Shown in pieces: positions 50,807 to 60,449 of a stretch of DNA of 62,395 nucleotides. The DNA comes from W0P28-013 sp051870755 (lineage in GTDB: Bacteria; Bacteroidota; Bacteroidia; Bacteroidales; Paludibacteraceae): assembly GCA_051870755.1 (NCBI GenBank), contig JBJECE010000013.1, positions 1 through 62,395 of the forward strand. Reading direction: 5' to 3'. Both the position numbers and the translations under genes were made by a program. The notes beneath the pieces are model-generated. The model did not search any database and was not told the DNA's origin. It saw only the letters and a program-made list of their open reading frames with translations. The stretch's first letter is position 1. Each line of letters opens with the position of its first letter.

Positions 50807-52387
50807 TCAGTTTTTCGAGTGCGGATAATCAATCGTATAATGCAAACCGCGACTCTCTTTGCGTTCGAGTGCTTGACGCGTTATCAGATAACCTACATTT
50901 ATCATGTTACGCAACTCGCAAATATCTTTCGTGGCCTTGACGCGCTTGAATAGATCTTCCGTTTCCTCGTAAAGCAGGTCGAGTCGTTCCCACGCACGAC
51001 GGAGCCGCACGTCGCTGCGCACAATGCCGACATAGGTGCTCATAATCTGCCCTACCTCTTTCACGTCTTGCGCTATCAGCACTTTTTCTTCGTTGCTCAT
51101 AGTGCCTTCGTCGTTCCATTCCGGCACTTTTTCGTTGAAATCGTATTGGTCAATGACACTCAAACTATGCTTGGCAGCTGCGTCGGCATACACTACGGCT
51201 TCTATCAACGAATTGCTGGCCAAGCGGTTACCGCCGTGCAAACCCGTACACGAACATTCGCCTACAGCGTAAAGCCGTTGAATACTCGAGCAAGCGTCCA
51301 AATCGACCTTGATGCCGCCACACATATAATGCGCACTCGGCACTACAGGAATATACTCGCGCGTGATGTCGATACCGATGCTCAAGCACTTGGCATAGAT
51401 GTTCGGGAAATGATGTTTTGTTTCTTCGGGGTCTTTGTGCGTAACATCGAGGCAAACGTGGTCGAGCGCATGAATTTTCATCTCGTTATCGATGGCACGT
51501 GCCACAATGTCGCGCGGTGCGAGGCTCAAACGTTTATCATATTTTTGCATGAATTCTTCGCCATTTGGCAAACGCAAAATACCGCCATAGCCACGCATGG
51601 CTTCCGTGATGAGATAAGCCGGATGCGTTTCTGCCGGGTTGAACAACACCGTCGGGTGAAACTGCACGAATTCCATATCCTTGACCTTGCCTTTGGCACG
51701 ATACACCATGGCGATGCCGTCGCCTGTGGCAATATTCGGATTCGACGTGGTGGCATAAACCGCGCCCGTGCCGCCTGTGGCCATCAGCGTGATTTTCGAC
51801 AGATAGGTGTCGATTTTGCCTGTTTCGGGATTCAAAACGTATGCGCCATAGCATTCGATGTCGGGCGTGCGACGCGTAACACGCTGTCCGAGATGATGTT
51901 GCGTGATGATTTCGACTGCGAAATGATTTTCCAACACTTCGATGTCGGGATTGGAACGTACTGCCGCCATCAGTCCGCGTTGAATTTCAGCGCCCGTGTC
52001 GTCGGCGTGGTGCAAGATGCGGAACTCGGAATGTCCGCCCTCGCGGTGCAGGTCGAACTGTCCGTCCGCTTTTTTGTCGAAATTCACACCCCAGCCCACC
52101 AACTCTTGGATTTGCGCCGGCGCATTTCGCACGACTTGCTCCACGGCAGCGCGGTCGCTTATCCAATCGCCGGCTATCATGGTGTCTTCGATGTGTTTTT
52201 CAAAATCATCGACCAACAAATTTGTTACCGAGGCGATGCCGCCTTGCGCTTTGGCGGTATTGGCCTCTTCCAAGGTGGTTTTACATACGATGGCAATTTT
52301 TCCTTTCTTGGCACGCGCCACCTTCAAGGCAAAACTCATGCCGGCAATGCCGCCACCGATGACCAAAAAATCAAATTTTCGAACCAT
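50807..52387 (-). CDS. nadB: L-aspartate oxidase
   Basis: 526 aa. FAD motif VIGGGIAGMSFAL (9-21), AKAQGGIAS, the active-site HREGGHS and YMCGGI with GECSCTGLHGGNRLASNSL are NadB hallmarks. It oxidises aspartate to iminoaspartate, the first step of NAD synthesis. It starts behind a consensus promoter at 52475-52505 and is followed by the DUF2723 gene after 40 bases. NadA and NadC are not in the window. Confidence 0.95.
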   Translation of the reverse strand: MVRKFDFLVIGGGIAGMSFALKVARAKKGKIAIVCKTTLEEANTAKAQGGIASVTNLLVDDFEKHIEDTMIAGDWISDRAAVEQVVRNAPAQIQELVGWGVNFDKKADGQFDLHREGGHSEFRILHHADDTGAEIQRGLMAAVRSNPDIEVLENHFAVEIITQHHLGQRVTRRTPDIECYGAYVLNPETGKIDTYLSKITLMATGGTGAVYATTSNPNIATGDGIAMVYRAKGKVKDMEFVQFHPTVLFNPAETHPAYLITEAMRGYGGILRLPNGEEFMQKYDKRLSLAPRDIVARAIDNEMKIHALDHVCLDVTHKDPEETKHHFPNIYAKCLSIGIDITREYIPVVPSAHYMCGGIKVDLDACSSIQRLYAVGECSCTGLHGGNRLASNSLIEAVVYADAAAKHSLSVIDQYDFNEKVPEWNDEGTMSNEEKVLIAQDVKEVGQIMSTYVGIVRSDVRLRRAWERLDLLYEETEDLFKRVKATKDICELRNMINVGYLITRQALERKESRGLHYTIDYPHSKN

Positions 52388-52474
52388 TTGGTTTCAAAAT
52401 CCCTTTGCAGGGACAATTTATTTAACTGATTTACAACAAATTGCCACTCTAACCAAGTAAATGGCATTAACTTT

Positions 52475-52505
52475 CAAAGTTAAGGCTTTTATTTCAAACA
52501 ACAAA
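52475..52505 (-). promoter_or_regulatory. Promoter of nadB
   Basis: On the minus strand TTTG (52505-52502), a 19-base spacer and TAACTTTG (52482-52475) match the consensus exactly; nadB starts about 88 bases downstream. Confidence 0.78.
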
Positions 52506-52609
52506 ACGAATAGCATTTTTTAACCAAAATCGCGGATAACATTGTTTCCCTAACAACCATTTTATGCCAAAACATATCAACACAATCTAATTTTGTCGAT
52601 TTTTTAACA

Positions 52610-52638
52610 TTGTGTTGTAAAAATTCTTATTATCTTTG
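52610..52638 (+). promoter_or_regulatory. Promoter of the lipoprotein-OmpA operon
   Basis: TTG (52610-52612), an 18-base spacer and TATCTTTG (52631-52638) precede the ATG at 52663 by 25 bases. It diverges from the nadB promoter across about 105 bases. Confidence 0.7.
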
Positions 52639-52662
52639 CAGGTTGAAAAGAAAATTTACGTT

Positions 52663-54399
52663 ATGAACAAACATTTTTCATTGGGACTCTGCGTTGTCCT
52701 ATTAGGTTTAAGTGCCTGTACCACAGACATTGACACGAACAAAATGTCCACCGACATTGCCTACGGCACCTCGTTGGTGATTCCTGTCGGGACGGCGCAC
52801 ACTACCGTTTCAAAATTGCTGGATTTCATCAATACCGATGCCATTCACCAAGACAGCGCGCTCAACACCTGCATGCTCTGGACTTGCGACACCATCCGTA
52901 TCAACACCGAAAACGTATCGGCCGGCGATTTCACCAAGAGTTTGGTTAGTTCGAGTACCATGCACGTTGCTCGCAAACTCAACCTCGACCTACCGGCCGG
53001 CACGTCGTACACGCTGCCTGCGCGCGATGAGGGCTACTCGTTCAGCGACGTGAACGAGGTGCTGGATTTCGACTACAATCACTACAAGGCCGACGGCACC
53101 GTCGATCAACGCATCGACAGCATCGATGTAACACAAGCCGAATTGCACGTTGTCATCGAAGCCAACGATTTGGAACTGTCGGCGAACAACTATTTGCGCA
53201 TCGACATCGACTTCCCGACAGTACCGAGTTTGGAATCCAAGCACTACATCGTAACACAAACGCCCTGCTCTATCGACGACGAAGTGTATGATTTTCAGGT
53301 ACATTTCAAAGGCGACAGCACCAAAGTGGGCATGGTTGCCACCTACACGTTCGTGTCGGACGGCACGATGCAACTCACCGACGCATCGCAAATCACACTC
53401 AACACACAATTCCGTTTTGTTGATTATAATAGGGTGTGGGGTTATTTCGGGCGCGACGAAGTGATTACCAGCGACGACATCATACAAGAAATTCCGACAC
53501 GTTTCTTCGAGGGCGAGGCCTTCCAAGGCAACAAATTGTTATTCAACAATCCGCGCGTGCGCTTCGACATCGAGAGCAATGTCGGGTTCCCCATGGATTT
53601 CACCGTGCTGACAATGAAAGCCATCGATGCCGAAGGTACCACGGTCGAAGCCGAATTTATGGAAGACGGGCGCCCGTCGCCATCGTGTGTCATACCGCTG
53701 CGCAAGCCGCAAAACGAGTGCGACACCTCGCTAAATACACGCATTTTCGACAATGTGGACGGACACACCGAACGCTTGTTTGAGATAACGCCCAAACAGT
53801 TTGTGTATACATTCCAAGTGCAGCGCACCGAACTGACCAGCCCCGAAGGCAGTTGGGATTGGCAGCACTATCTGTGCAACCCGCCACGCATCAACATGTA
53901 CGTCATGGCTGAAGTGCCGTTCCAATTCCGCCAAAAATCGTTCTACCAATACAGCGACACCCTCGCGTGCGACATCGAAACACTCACCGGCACGCACGGT
54001 TTCCCGAACGAAATTTCGGTCGAGCAACTCAATTTGAGTTTCCGCTACACGAACAAACTGCCCGTCAAAGCGCGCGCACACGTCGTGATGCTCGATTCGC
54101 TCGACATGCCCGTGTACACCAGCGCCGAATTTCCGCTGAATGCGGCACCGGTCGATGCCGAAGGCCGCACTACAGGCACAACGGATGGTGAGTTCCGCAT
54201 GGAATTTACCGGCGACGACATCGCCACCATTTGGGCTGCCAAGCAGGCAGTCATCACGGTAAAAGTCGATGCACAAGACCCCGAAAACGACATGATTTAC
54301 TTCAGTCTCGACGACGAACTGACCGTTCATGTAGCACTTTTTGTCAACGGGAAATTGCAAACCGACCTCGACACTATCAGTAACATTTTTAATAAGTAA
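52663..54399 (+). CDS. Large hypothetical lipoprotein
   Basis: 578 aa from the Met at 52663; the frame is open 9 codons upstream, but those overlap the promoter. The SPII signal MNKHFSLGLCVVLLGLSAC is clear. The mature protein is beta-rich, with repeated Ig-like patterns (TQAELHVVIEANDLELSANN; ITLNTQFRFVDYNRVWGYFG). No family is recognised. It lies 6 bases before the DUF5723-OmpA gene, so the two likely form an outer-membrane pair. Confidence 0.8.
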   Translation: MNKHFSLGLCVVLLGLSACTTDIDTNKMSTDIAYGTSLVIPVGTAHTTVSKLLDFINTDAIHQDSALNTCMLWTCDTIRINTENVSAGDFTKSLVSSSTMHVARKLNLDLPAGTSYTLPARDEGYSFSDVNEVLDFDYNHYKADGTVDQRIDSIDVTQAELHVVIEANDLELSANNYLRIDIDFPTVPSLESKHYIVTQTPCSIDDEVYDFQVHFKGDSTKVGMVATYTFVSDGTMQLTDASQITLNTQFRFVDYNRVWGYFGRDEVITSDDIIQEIPTRFFEGEAFQGNKLLFNNPRVRFDIESNVGFPMDFTVLTMKAIDAEGTTVEAEFMEDGRPSPSCVIPLRKPQNECDTSLNTRIFDNVDGHTERLFEITPKQFVYTFQVQRTELTSPEGSWDWQHYLCNPPRINMYVMAEVPFQFRQKSFYQYSDTLACDIETLTGTHGFPNEISVEQLNLSFRYTNKLPVKARAHVVMLDSLDMPVYTSAEFPLNAAPVDAEGRTTGTTDGEFRMEFTGDDIATIWAAKQAVITVKVDAQDPENDMIYFSLDDELTVHVALFVNGKLQTDLDTISNIFNK

Positions 54400-54405
54400 G
54401 CCGGT

Positions 54406-57021
54406 ATGAAGACAAACAAAATATTTGCCATTTTGGCGACAAGTCTGTGTGTTGCCACGGCGTCGGTGGCCGAAACGAACACCTATTATTTCATGGACGA
54501 AATCCCGATGCGCAGTTCCATGAACCCGGCTTTCATGCCCAACACGACATTTTATCTCGATTTTGTATTTTTGCCAAATCTATCCCTGAGTGTCGGCAAT
54601 AACTCGTTTGCGCTGAAAGATGCCATCTTCGAACACGACGGGCAAATGGTTACGGCCTTGCACCCGTCGCAAAGTGTAGATGACCTCTACAAACGTATCA
54701 AACGCACCACGTCGTTCGATATGGATTTGAACATCAATATTTTAGAGTTTGGTTTCCGTTTCCGCGAGCGCAACTATCTGACTTTCGGACTCGGTGTAAA
54801 CGTCGATGGCGGGCTCTTTTTGCCGCGCGATTTATTCAAATTGGCGCTATACGGCACGCCCGACGAATTTGGCATTAACTCGTTCAACTTCAAGCGCACC
54901 GGTCTGAATCTGACGGCCTACAGCGAATTTGGCGTTGGCTACATGCGACGCATCAACGAGCAATGGACGGTGGGCGGCAAACTCAGTCTGCTGATGGGTT
55001 ACGCCGGCGCCACCTCGAAAGTACGCGGCCTCCAACTCGATGCCTCGCGCGACTCGTGGGACGTTACCGCCGATGCCGACATCTACGCCTCGGTGCCACT
55101 GACTTTCGGCACCAAAGAGGACGGCACCGTCGATTTTGCTTCGACAAGTCCGTTCGACAATACCATGGACTACGTCAAAATGCTGTACAAACCGGCCGGA
55201 CACGGCGCCTCCATCGACGTCGGTTTCACCTACGAGCCGATTAAATATTTAGTCATTTCGGGCGCCATCACCGACCTCGGATTCATCTATTGGCACGACA
55301 ACATCATCAGTGGCAACCTCGATGGCACCTACCGTTTTACAGGCATCACGTGGGAACCCGGCGACAGCCTCAATCTGCAACAATTAGGCCAAGATGCACT
55401 CGATGCTTTCCAATTCAAATCGACACAAAACCAAAAAGGCTTTGCCCAAATGATGCACGGCAACTTCAACGCCGCCATCGAATACGGCATACTGAAAAAC
55501 AAAATCAGTTTCGGCCTGCTGTCGCACATGCGTTTCAACGCACAACGCGTAACCGAAGAGGTAACGCTGGCGGCCAACTTCCGCCCACTCGATTGGCTGA
55601 AAGCCTACCTGACCTACTCGTTCGTCAATAGCCGTTGGAACAACATCGGCCTCGGCCTGAATCTGCGTGTCGGCATGTTCAACATGTTCCTCGCCATGGA
55701 TTATATTCCGCTGAATTGGGCGAAAATGACAGTCGCCGAAGGCGGCAACGCCATACCCATTCCATACGGCACACAATGCGTCAATGTGCAAATGGGCATG
55801 AACTGGAACATCGGGCGCGACAGCAGCGACAAAGACCGCGACGGTGTCAAAAACCGCGACGACCAATGTCCCGGAACGCCAATCAAACAACTTCGCAAAC
55901 TCTGTCCCGACGTCAAACGCAAGCATTTTGTTGATTCCATCGGTTGCATGCTCGACGAAGACCAAGACGGCGTACCCGACTGCTACGACCAATGTCCCGG
56001 AACACCATTCGGCTGGCCGGTCGATTCGGTCGGCTGCCCATTCGACGACGATATGGATGGCGTGTACAACTATGCCGACAGTTGCCCGAACACCCCGATT
56101 GGCGTGCTGGTCGATTCGAAAGGCTGCCCGCTCGACGAAGACCAAGACGGCGTGCCCGACTATCTCGACAAATGTCCTGATACACCGCTGGGCGTGCAAG
56201 TCGATGAAAACGGCTGCCCGATAGACCAAGACGGCGATGGCGTACCCGATCATCTCGACAAATGTCCCGACACGCCGCAAGGTGTTCGCGTCGATGCCGA
56301 TGGTTGTCCCGTCGATACCGATGGCGATGGCGTACCCGACTACATCGACCAATGCCCGAACACACCGGCCGGCGTACAGGTAACAGCCGACGGCTGTCCG
56401 ATAGACCAAGATGGCGACGGTGTACCCGACTACCTCGATAAATGTCCGAATACACCGGCCGAAGCCTTCACCACCATCGACGAAAACGGCTGCCCGAAAG
56501 ACACCGATGGCGATGGCGTACCCGACTATCTCGACAAATGCCCGACAACAGCCGGCCCTGTCAATAACCAAGGTTGCCCCGAACTGAAACGCGAAGTACG
56601 CAACCTATTCAAACGCGCTATGCAAGGCATTCAGTTCGAAACCGGCAAAGACGTCATTCTGCAAAAATCATTCCCGATTTTGGACGACATAGCCAAAGTA
56701 ATGTTCGAAAATCCGACCTTCAACCTTACCATCAACGGCCATACCGACAACGTAGGCGACGACAATGCCAACATGATTTTGTCAGAAAAACGTGCTGCAT
56801 CGGTACGCCGTTACCTCATTGGAAAAGGCATCGACGAACGGCGCATGACCTCGAACGGATTTGGCGAAACCATGCCGATAGCCGACAACAAAACCAAAGC
56901 CGGACGCGCGCAAAACCGCCGTGTAGAATTCCTCGTTACGTACGAAGAAATAACCTACGAAAAAGTGGAAAATCCTGAATTACAGGACAATAGTGCCACG
57001 CCGGTCGACAATCAGCAATAG
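54406..57021 (+). CDS. DUF5723 barrel - TSP3 repeat - OmpA protein
   Basis: 871 aa. After a signal peptide come a beta-barrel-like DUF5723 region (~25-470), eight or so thrombospondin type 3 calcium-binding repeats (~475-725; DQDGVPDYLDKCP, DGDGVPDHLDKCP and similar), and a C-terminal OmpA peptidoglycan-binding domain with INGHTDNVGDDNANMILSEK and AQNRRVEFLV. It should sit in the outer membrane, reach the peptidoglycan through the OmpA end, and bind calcium. The length is normal for this Bacteroidales architecture. A strong terminator follows. Confidence 0.88.
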   Translation: MKTNKIFAILATSLCVATASVAETNTYYFMDEIPMRSSMNPAFMPNTTFYLDFVFLPNLSLSVGNNSFALKDAIFEHDGQMVTALHPSQSVDDLYKRIKRTTSFDMDLNINILEFGFRFRERNYLTFGLGVNVDGGLFLPRDLFKLALYGTPDEFGINSFNFKRTGLNLTAYSEFGVGYMRRINEQWTVGGKLSLLMGYAGATSKVRGLQLDASRDSWDVTADADIYASVPLTFGTKEDGTVDFASTSPFDNTMDYVKMLYKPAGHGASIDVGFTYEPIKYLVISGAITDLGFIYWHDNIISGNLDGTYRFTGITWEPGDSLNLQQLGQDALDAFQFKSTQNQKGFAQMMHGNFNAAIEYGILKNKISFGLLSHMRFNAQRVTEEVTLAANFRPLDWLKAYLTYSFVNSRWNNIGLGLNLRVGMFNMFLAMDYIPLNWAKMTVAEGGNAIPIPYGTQCVNVQMGMNWNIGRDSSDKDRDGVKNRDDQCPGTPIKQLRKLCPDVKRKHFVDSIGCMLDEDQDGVPDCYDQCPGTPFGWPVDSVGCPFDDDMDGVYNYADSCPNTPIGVLVDSKGCPLDEDQDGVPDYLDKCPDTPLGVQVDENGCPIDQDGDGVPDHLDKCPDTPQGVRVDADGCPVDTDGDGVPDYIDQCPNTPAGVQVTADGCPIDQDGDGVPDYLDKCPNTPAEAFTTIDENGCPKDTDGDGVPDYLDKCPTTAGPVNNQGCPELKREVRNLFKRAMQGIQFETGKDVILQKSFPILDDIAKVMFENPTFNLTINGHTDNVGDDNANMILSEKRAASVRRYLIGKGIDERRMTSNGFGETMPIADNKTKAGRAQNRRVEFLVTYEEITYEKVENPELQDNSATPVDNQQ

Positions 57022-57033
57022 GCGAACAAACCA

Positions 57034-57070
57034 AGAGGGAAATCTTTGCAAAGATTTCCCTCTGTTTTTT
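57034..57070 (+). terminator. Terminator after the OmpA protein gene
   Basis: Perfect 15-bp inverted repeat AGAGGGAAATCTTTG / CAAAGATTTCCCTCT with no extra loop bases, followed by GTTTTTTT. It starts 13 bases after the stop at 57021. Confidence 0.9.
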
Positions 57071-57083
57071 TATCAACCCCAAA

Positions 57084-57112
57084 CAAAAAAACCCTGCCTA
57101 TTTGCAGGGTTT
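57084..57112 (-). terminator. Terminator of the tRNA-His transcript
   Basis: AAACCCTGC / GCAGGGTTT with a 6-base loop; on the minus strand a T-run follows (A-run at 57084-57091). It lies directly past the tRNA 3' end. Confidence 0.8.
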
Positions 57113-57118
57113 CACAGG

Positions 57119-57193
57119 GGTGGAAGATGGGACTCGAACCCACGACATTCAGAACCACAATCTGACGCTCTAACCAACTGAACTACATCCACC
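57119..57193 (-). tRNA. tRNA-His (GTG)
   Basis: Minus strand. The anticodon loop TTGTGGT is closed by TCAGA/TCTGA and gives anticodon GTG. The D-loop (AGTTGGTTAGA), T-stem GTGGG with TTCGAGT, and the extra G-1 opposite C73 are typical of tRNA-His. The acceptor stem has one T-T mismatch at positions 6-67. CCA is not encoded. The promoter TACCTTTG at 57210-57217 lies upstream. Confidence 0.95.
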
Positions 57194-57209
57194 ATCGGTT
57201 TTGCGGTTG

Positions 57210-57240
57210 CAAAGGTAACTATTTTTTTTGGAACACACAA
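57210..57240 (-). promoter_or_regulatory. Promoter of tRNA-His
   Basis: On the minus strand TTG (57240-57238), a 20-base spacer and TACCTTTG (57217-57210), 17 bases before the tRNA. Confidence 0.65.
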
Positions 57241-57256
57241 CTTTTCACAACAAAAA

Positions 57257-57919
57257 ATGCAGGCAGAAAATAAAAATACACAACATTTTGATAATCAAGA
57301 AATTAACAGCACAATAAAACAGATTCGTCGGCTGATAGTTGCTTCGATGGACGGCATTACAGCCACGAATATGCGCCAAAAAGGGCTGACATATCAACAA
57401 AATTTTGGTGTTGCACTGCCCCGATTGCGCGAAATTGCACACACGTTCACGCCCGACCGCACATTAGCCGAACAATTGTGGCAAACTACATGTCGCGAAA
57501 CACAAATCGTTGGGCTGCTGCTGATGCCGCCCGACCAACTCACTACCGACACCGCACTCGGTTTGGCCGATACAATCCAAACCTCTGAATTGGCCGAAAT
57601 CGCCGCCATGACACTCTTCTGCCGGCTCACCGACATCGACCAATTCATCGTACAACTACCAACGATAACCAATCCATGGCGGCTTCTAACTGCCTGTTGC
57701 ACAGCCACACGCGCACACCAGTGTTTGAAACCGCACAGCATCGAAACGTTGGTACGCGCCATCGCCGATAGCGACATCAACATGGCCACTGCCAACGCCG
57801 CCTATACCCTGCTGCTGCATCTGCACGACCACAACGCAACAACATGCCGACCGTACATCGACATTTTGGCACACTCGTCCAATGCGCTGTGTCAACGCAT
57901 AGCCGCACTCCTGACATAA
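57257..57919 (+). CDS. DNA alkylation repair protein (AlkD-like HEAT repeats)
   Basis: 220 aa, all-helical HEAT-like repeats. GITATNMRQKGLTYQQNFGV followed by LPRLREIAHTF and LWQTTCRETQIVGLLLMPP resembles the Bacteroidales AlkD-type family. AlkD glycosylases remove positively charged alkyl purines. The catalytic Asp and Trp of classical AlkD cannot be placed with confidence here. It starts 64 bases from the tRNA-His start and is divergent from it. Confidence 0.7.
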   Translation: MQAENKNTQHFDNQEINSTIKQIRRLIVASMDGITATNMRQKGLTYQQNFGVALPRLREIAHTFTPDRTLAEQLWQTTCRETQIVGLLLMPPDQLTTDTALGLADTIQTSELAEIAAMTLFCRLTDIDQFIVQLPTITNPWRLLTACCTATRAHQCLKPHSIETLVRAIADSDINMATANAAYTLLLHLHDHNATTCRPYIDILAHSSNALCQRIAALLT

Positions 57920-57942
57920 CCTCCGCAGCACAGACATACCGG

Positions 57943-57975
57943 TTGCCGTTTGTTACCCAAAAACCACTATTTTTG
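57943..57975 (+). promoter_or_regulatory. Candidate promoter of the integrase gene
   Basis: TATTTTTG (57968-57975) fits TAnnTTTG and lies 25 bases before the ATG at 58001; TTG at 57943-57945 is 22 bases upstream, slightly long. Confidence 0.45.
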
Positions 57976-58000
57976 CAGTGTAACAAATAAAAACACAACC

Positions 58001-59143
58001 ATGAAAAATCACAAAAAACAATTACAAAGCGAACCTATTAAATTGAGAACCAAACAGTTATCGAATGGCTCACAAAGTTTGTATTTAGATTACTATCGCA
58101 AAGGCCGGCGCGCCTACGAATTTCTCGGCCTCTATCTGTTGCCGGAGAATACTCCCTACGACCGCCAACACAATAACAACGCTCTGCAAACAGCACACAT
58201 ACTCAGAGCCTGCAAAACCATTGAATGGAGCATCATGCAATTAGGTTCACGTTTGCTCACACCGCCCGATAATCTGCTGCTAACAGATTGGCTCAACACA
58301 CTGATTGAGAACGATTTAAGCAAACACAAGAAAACCGATCGGCAATACAAATATCTCAGCAAACTACTCGTACAATACCAAGGCGACCGCACGCGCTTGT
58401 GCGACATCGACAAAAATTTTTGCAGCGGTTTTTTAGAGTTTCTGCAACAGGTGCCCAACAGCAAAACACGCCGCCGACAACCATTAGCCGAAGTTACTCG
58501 CAAAAACTACTACCGCCGTTTCAACTGTGCGCTGAACACCGCTGTACGCAAAGGGTTATTGACCGTAAATCCATTCACGCAAATCGACAGCGACGACAAA
58601 CCCAAAGACCACGAAAAGCCCAAAACCTACCTCACTATCGACGAACTACGCACGCTGGCCATCACACCATGCGCCACACCGGAAATCAAAAATGCGTTTT
58701 TGTTCAGTTGCTTCTGCGGGCTGCGTATCTCCGACATCAAAGCCCTCAAGTGGAAACATATTGTCAAAAATGGTAACAAAACCAGCCTCGAACTCATCAT
58801 GCAGAAGACCCAAATGCCCATCTACATCAAACTATCGGATGCCGCGCAGCAATGGCTACCCGCCCACGGCGACAACAACGAAGCGGTATTTCGATTACCG
58901 GCCGCACCTACCATCAATCGGCACCTGAAACGCTGGACGGAAACTGCCCATATCGACAAAAAAGTTACATTCCATACCGCCCGACATACATTCGCCACCA
59001 CCCTGCTGACGCTCGGTGCCGACATCTACACAACCAGCAAACTATTAGGACACACCGACATCAAAACCACGCAAATTTATGCAAAAATCGTTGACAAAAA
59101 GAAAGATGCAGCCATCGACCTATTCAATAAAATACTCAAATAA
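58001..59143 (+). CDS. Tyrosine recombinase / site-specific integrase
   Basis: 380 aa from the Met at 58001 (the frame opens 17 codons earlier, across the promoter). The catalytic set is visible: Arg in CGLRISDIKALKW, Lys on the following beta-hairpin, HTARHTF (HxxR), His in LLGHTDIKTTQIYAK and the nucleophilic Tyr in IYAK. The N-terminal SAM-like domain is of the Bacteroides type (arm-binding SLYLDYYRKGRR). No attachment-site repeats or excisionase are visible nearby, so it may act on an invertible or mobile segment elsewhere, or be a relic of an element. Confidence 0.92.
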   Translation: MKNHKKQLQSEPIKLRTKQLSNGSQSLYLDYYRKGRRAYEFLGLYLLPENTPYDRQHNNNALQTAHILRACKTIEWSIMQLGSRLLTPPDNLLLTDWLNTLIENDLSKHKKTDRQYKYLSKLLVQYQGDRTRLCDIDKNFCSGFLEFLQQVPNSKTRRRQPLAEVTRKNYYRRFNCALNTAVRKGLLTVNPFTQIDSDDKPKDHEKPKTYLTIDELRTLAITPCATPEIKNAFLFSCFCGLRISDIKALKWKHIVKNGNKTSLELIMQKTQMPIYIKLSDAAQQWLPAHGDNNEAVFRLPAAPTINRHLKRWTETAHIDKKVTFHTARHTFATTLLTLGADIYTTSKLLGHTDIKTTQIYAKIVDKKKDAAIDLFNKILK

Positions 59144-59255
59144 AGCAACCCTGAAAAAATGATAACACACACACTTTTTTGTTACCCGACAACATTTCAG
59201 CCCAACAAAAAGCGCCGACAACAAGCAATAAATCAAGGCATTAACATTATTCCTT

Positions 59256-60071
59256 ATGAAAACTGTAAAGTTTTTTACGTTCGCACTGCTTGCCGGTGCT
59301 GTAATGTTGGGTTGCGAAAAAGACTCTCAAAACCCTGGTGGTAACAACCATGGCGAAAATCCCGGTGAAAATCCTGAAGAGCCGGAAATTGAAGTACCGC
59401 AATTAGAGGCACCTGCCGAAGGTAGTGCAAAAATCGCCATTTACACAGAAACAATCTGCGACAACGGCGCTGTAATGAAAGCTTGTTTCGGTTCTAACGA
59501 AGAAGTTGCTTTTGAAGCCGTTCCTGATTACGAAGGTTGGTATGTTGCCGAAGTAAAATTGGAAGCCGATGGCGGTAAATACGAAGGCAAAGCTTGCTTG
59601 TTGGATGATGCAAAAACAGTTGGTAAGGATTGGGCTTATCAATGGAGTGAGTTTGAGGTTTTAGAGGAAAGCTCGGCAACAGCAGAAGCTGCCAGCGATA
59701 TGGGTGCTGATAAATTGTCAGTTTCGAGCACCGGCGTGGTATATGTAAAAATTGCTAAATGGAATAATGTTCCTTGTGTGATTTTGCCACCAGCAGAAGT
59801 TGCTTGGATTAAACATCCGTGGAATGGAGGTGAGTGGACATATCAAGAGATGACCAAAACTGCCGATGCTACATTTACGTTTGCTGCTCGATATGGCGAT
59901 AATGGTTGTAATATCGCGAACGATGAAAATGGCAGTGGAGCTGTATGGTATCCTACAGTTCAAACCGACGACGAAATTGCCAAAGGCGACTCGGTTCTCT
60001 TTACATTTGTTTCTGCACATGGTGCTGATGGAACCTTGTCGATGAAATTGATTGAGAAAGCTGCTAATTGA
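59256..60071 (+). CDS. Secreted lipoprotein of unknown function
   Basis: 271 aa. SPII signal TFALLAGAVMLGC, then a Gly/Asn/Pro/Glu-rich stalk (NPGGNNHGENPGENPEEPE), then two beta-rich parts. The second resembles small sandwich domains (VAWIKHPWNGGEWTYQEM; FTFVSAHGADGTLSMKLIEK). No family is recognised. It looks like a surface-exposed Bacteroidales lipoprotein. A clean terminator at 60095-60126 isolates it from the toxin-antitoxin pair. Confidence 0.75.
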   Translation: MKTVKFFTFALLAGAVMLGCEKDSQNPGGNNHGENPGENPEEPEIEVPQLEAPAEGSAKIAIYTETICDNGAVMKACFGSNEEVAFEAVPDYEGWYVAEVKLEADGGKYEGKACLLDDAKTVGKDWAYQWSEFEVLEESSATAEAASDMGADKLSVSSTGVVYVKIAKWNNVPCVILPPAEVAWIKHPWNGGEWTYQEMTKTADATFTFAARYGDNGCNIANDENGSGAVWYPTVQTDDEIAKGDSVLFTFVSAHGADGTLSMKLIEKAAN

Positions 60072-60094
60072 TAGTTTTTTAAGTTTATAATTGC

Positions 60095-60126
60095 AAACAG
60101 ACTGCCTAATGAGGCAGTCTGTTTTG
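60095..60126 (+). terminator. Terminator after the lipoprotein
   Basis: 13-bp stem AAACAGACTGCCT / AGGCAGTCTGTTT with loop AATG, followed by T-rich sequence. Confidence 0.88.
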
Positions 60127-60176
60127 TATTGGCAACCGCTCTTATTTGCGAACAAGAGCATGTCAGAAAGCACATC

Positions 60177-60207
60177 TTGCATATTACAAAAAATATCTGT
60201 ACCTTTG
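60177..60207 (+). promoter_or_regulatory. Promoter of the PIN toxin-antitoxin operon
   Basis: TTG (60177-60179), a 20-base spacer and TACCTTTG (60200-60207). The antitoxin ATG is 36 bases further on, and an AAAGGGGGG-like purine stretch (60227-60235) serves as a possible ribosome site. Confidence 0.7.
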
Positions 60208-60242
60208 TACACACAATTTCTAAATAAAGGGGGGTAAATATT

Positions 60243-60449
60243 ATGATGAATGCCGTACAAATAGAATTGTTGAAAGCTATGTCGGAAATGCACTCCGAAG
60301 AAGATCTCTTGTCCTTGAAACGCTTCCTGGTCGCATTTTTCGCAGAGCGCGTTGATGCAGGTATGGATGAACTCTGGAATAAGGGGCAATGGAATGAACA
60401 AACATTACAAGATTTATCAACTGCACATAGTCGCACGACCTACAAATGA
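60243..60449 (+). CDS. Antitoxin of a PIN-domain pair
   Basis: 68 aa, mostly helical: VQIELLKAMSEMHSEEDLLS, then LKRFLVAFFAERVDAGMDEL. Small proteins of this type precede PIN toxins in Bacteroidales and usually wrap the toxin and bind the operator. The stop overlaps the toxin ATG as ATGA, giving coupled translation. No DNA-binding motif is certain. Confidence 0.75.
   Translation: MMNAVQIELLKAMSEMHSEEDLLSLKRFLVAFFAERVDAGMDELWNKGQWNEQTLQDLSTAHSRTTYK

Noticed and set aside
51068..52429. 453-aa plus-strand frame
   Set aside because: Antisense to nadB, which has full family motifs.
55384..56571. 395-aa minus-strand frame with regular repeats
   Set aside because: The repeats mirror the TSP3 repeats of the real plus-strand gene.
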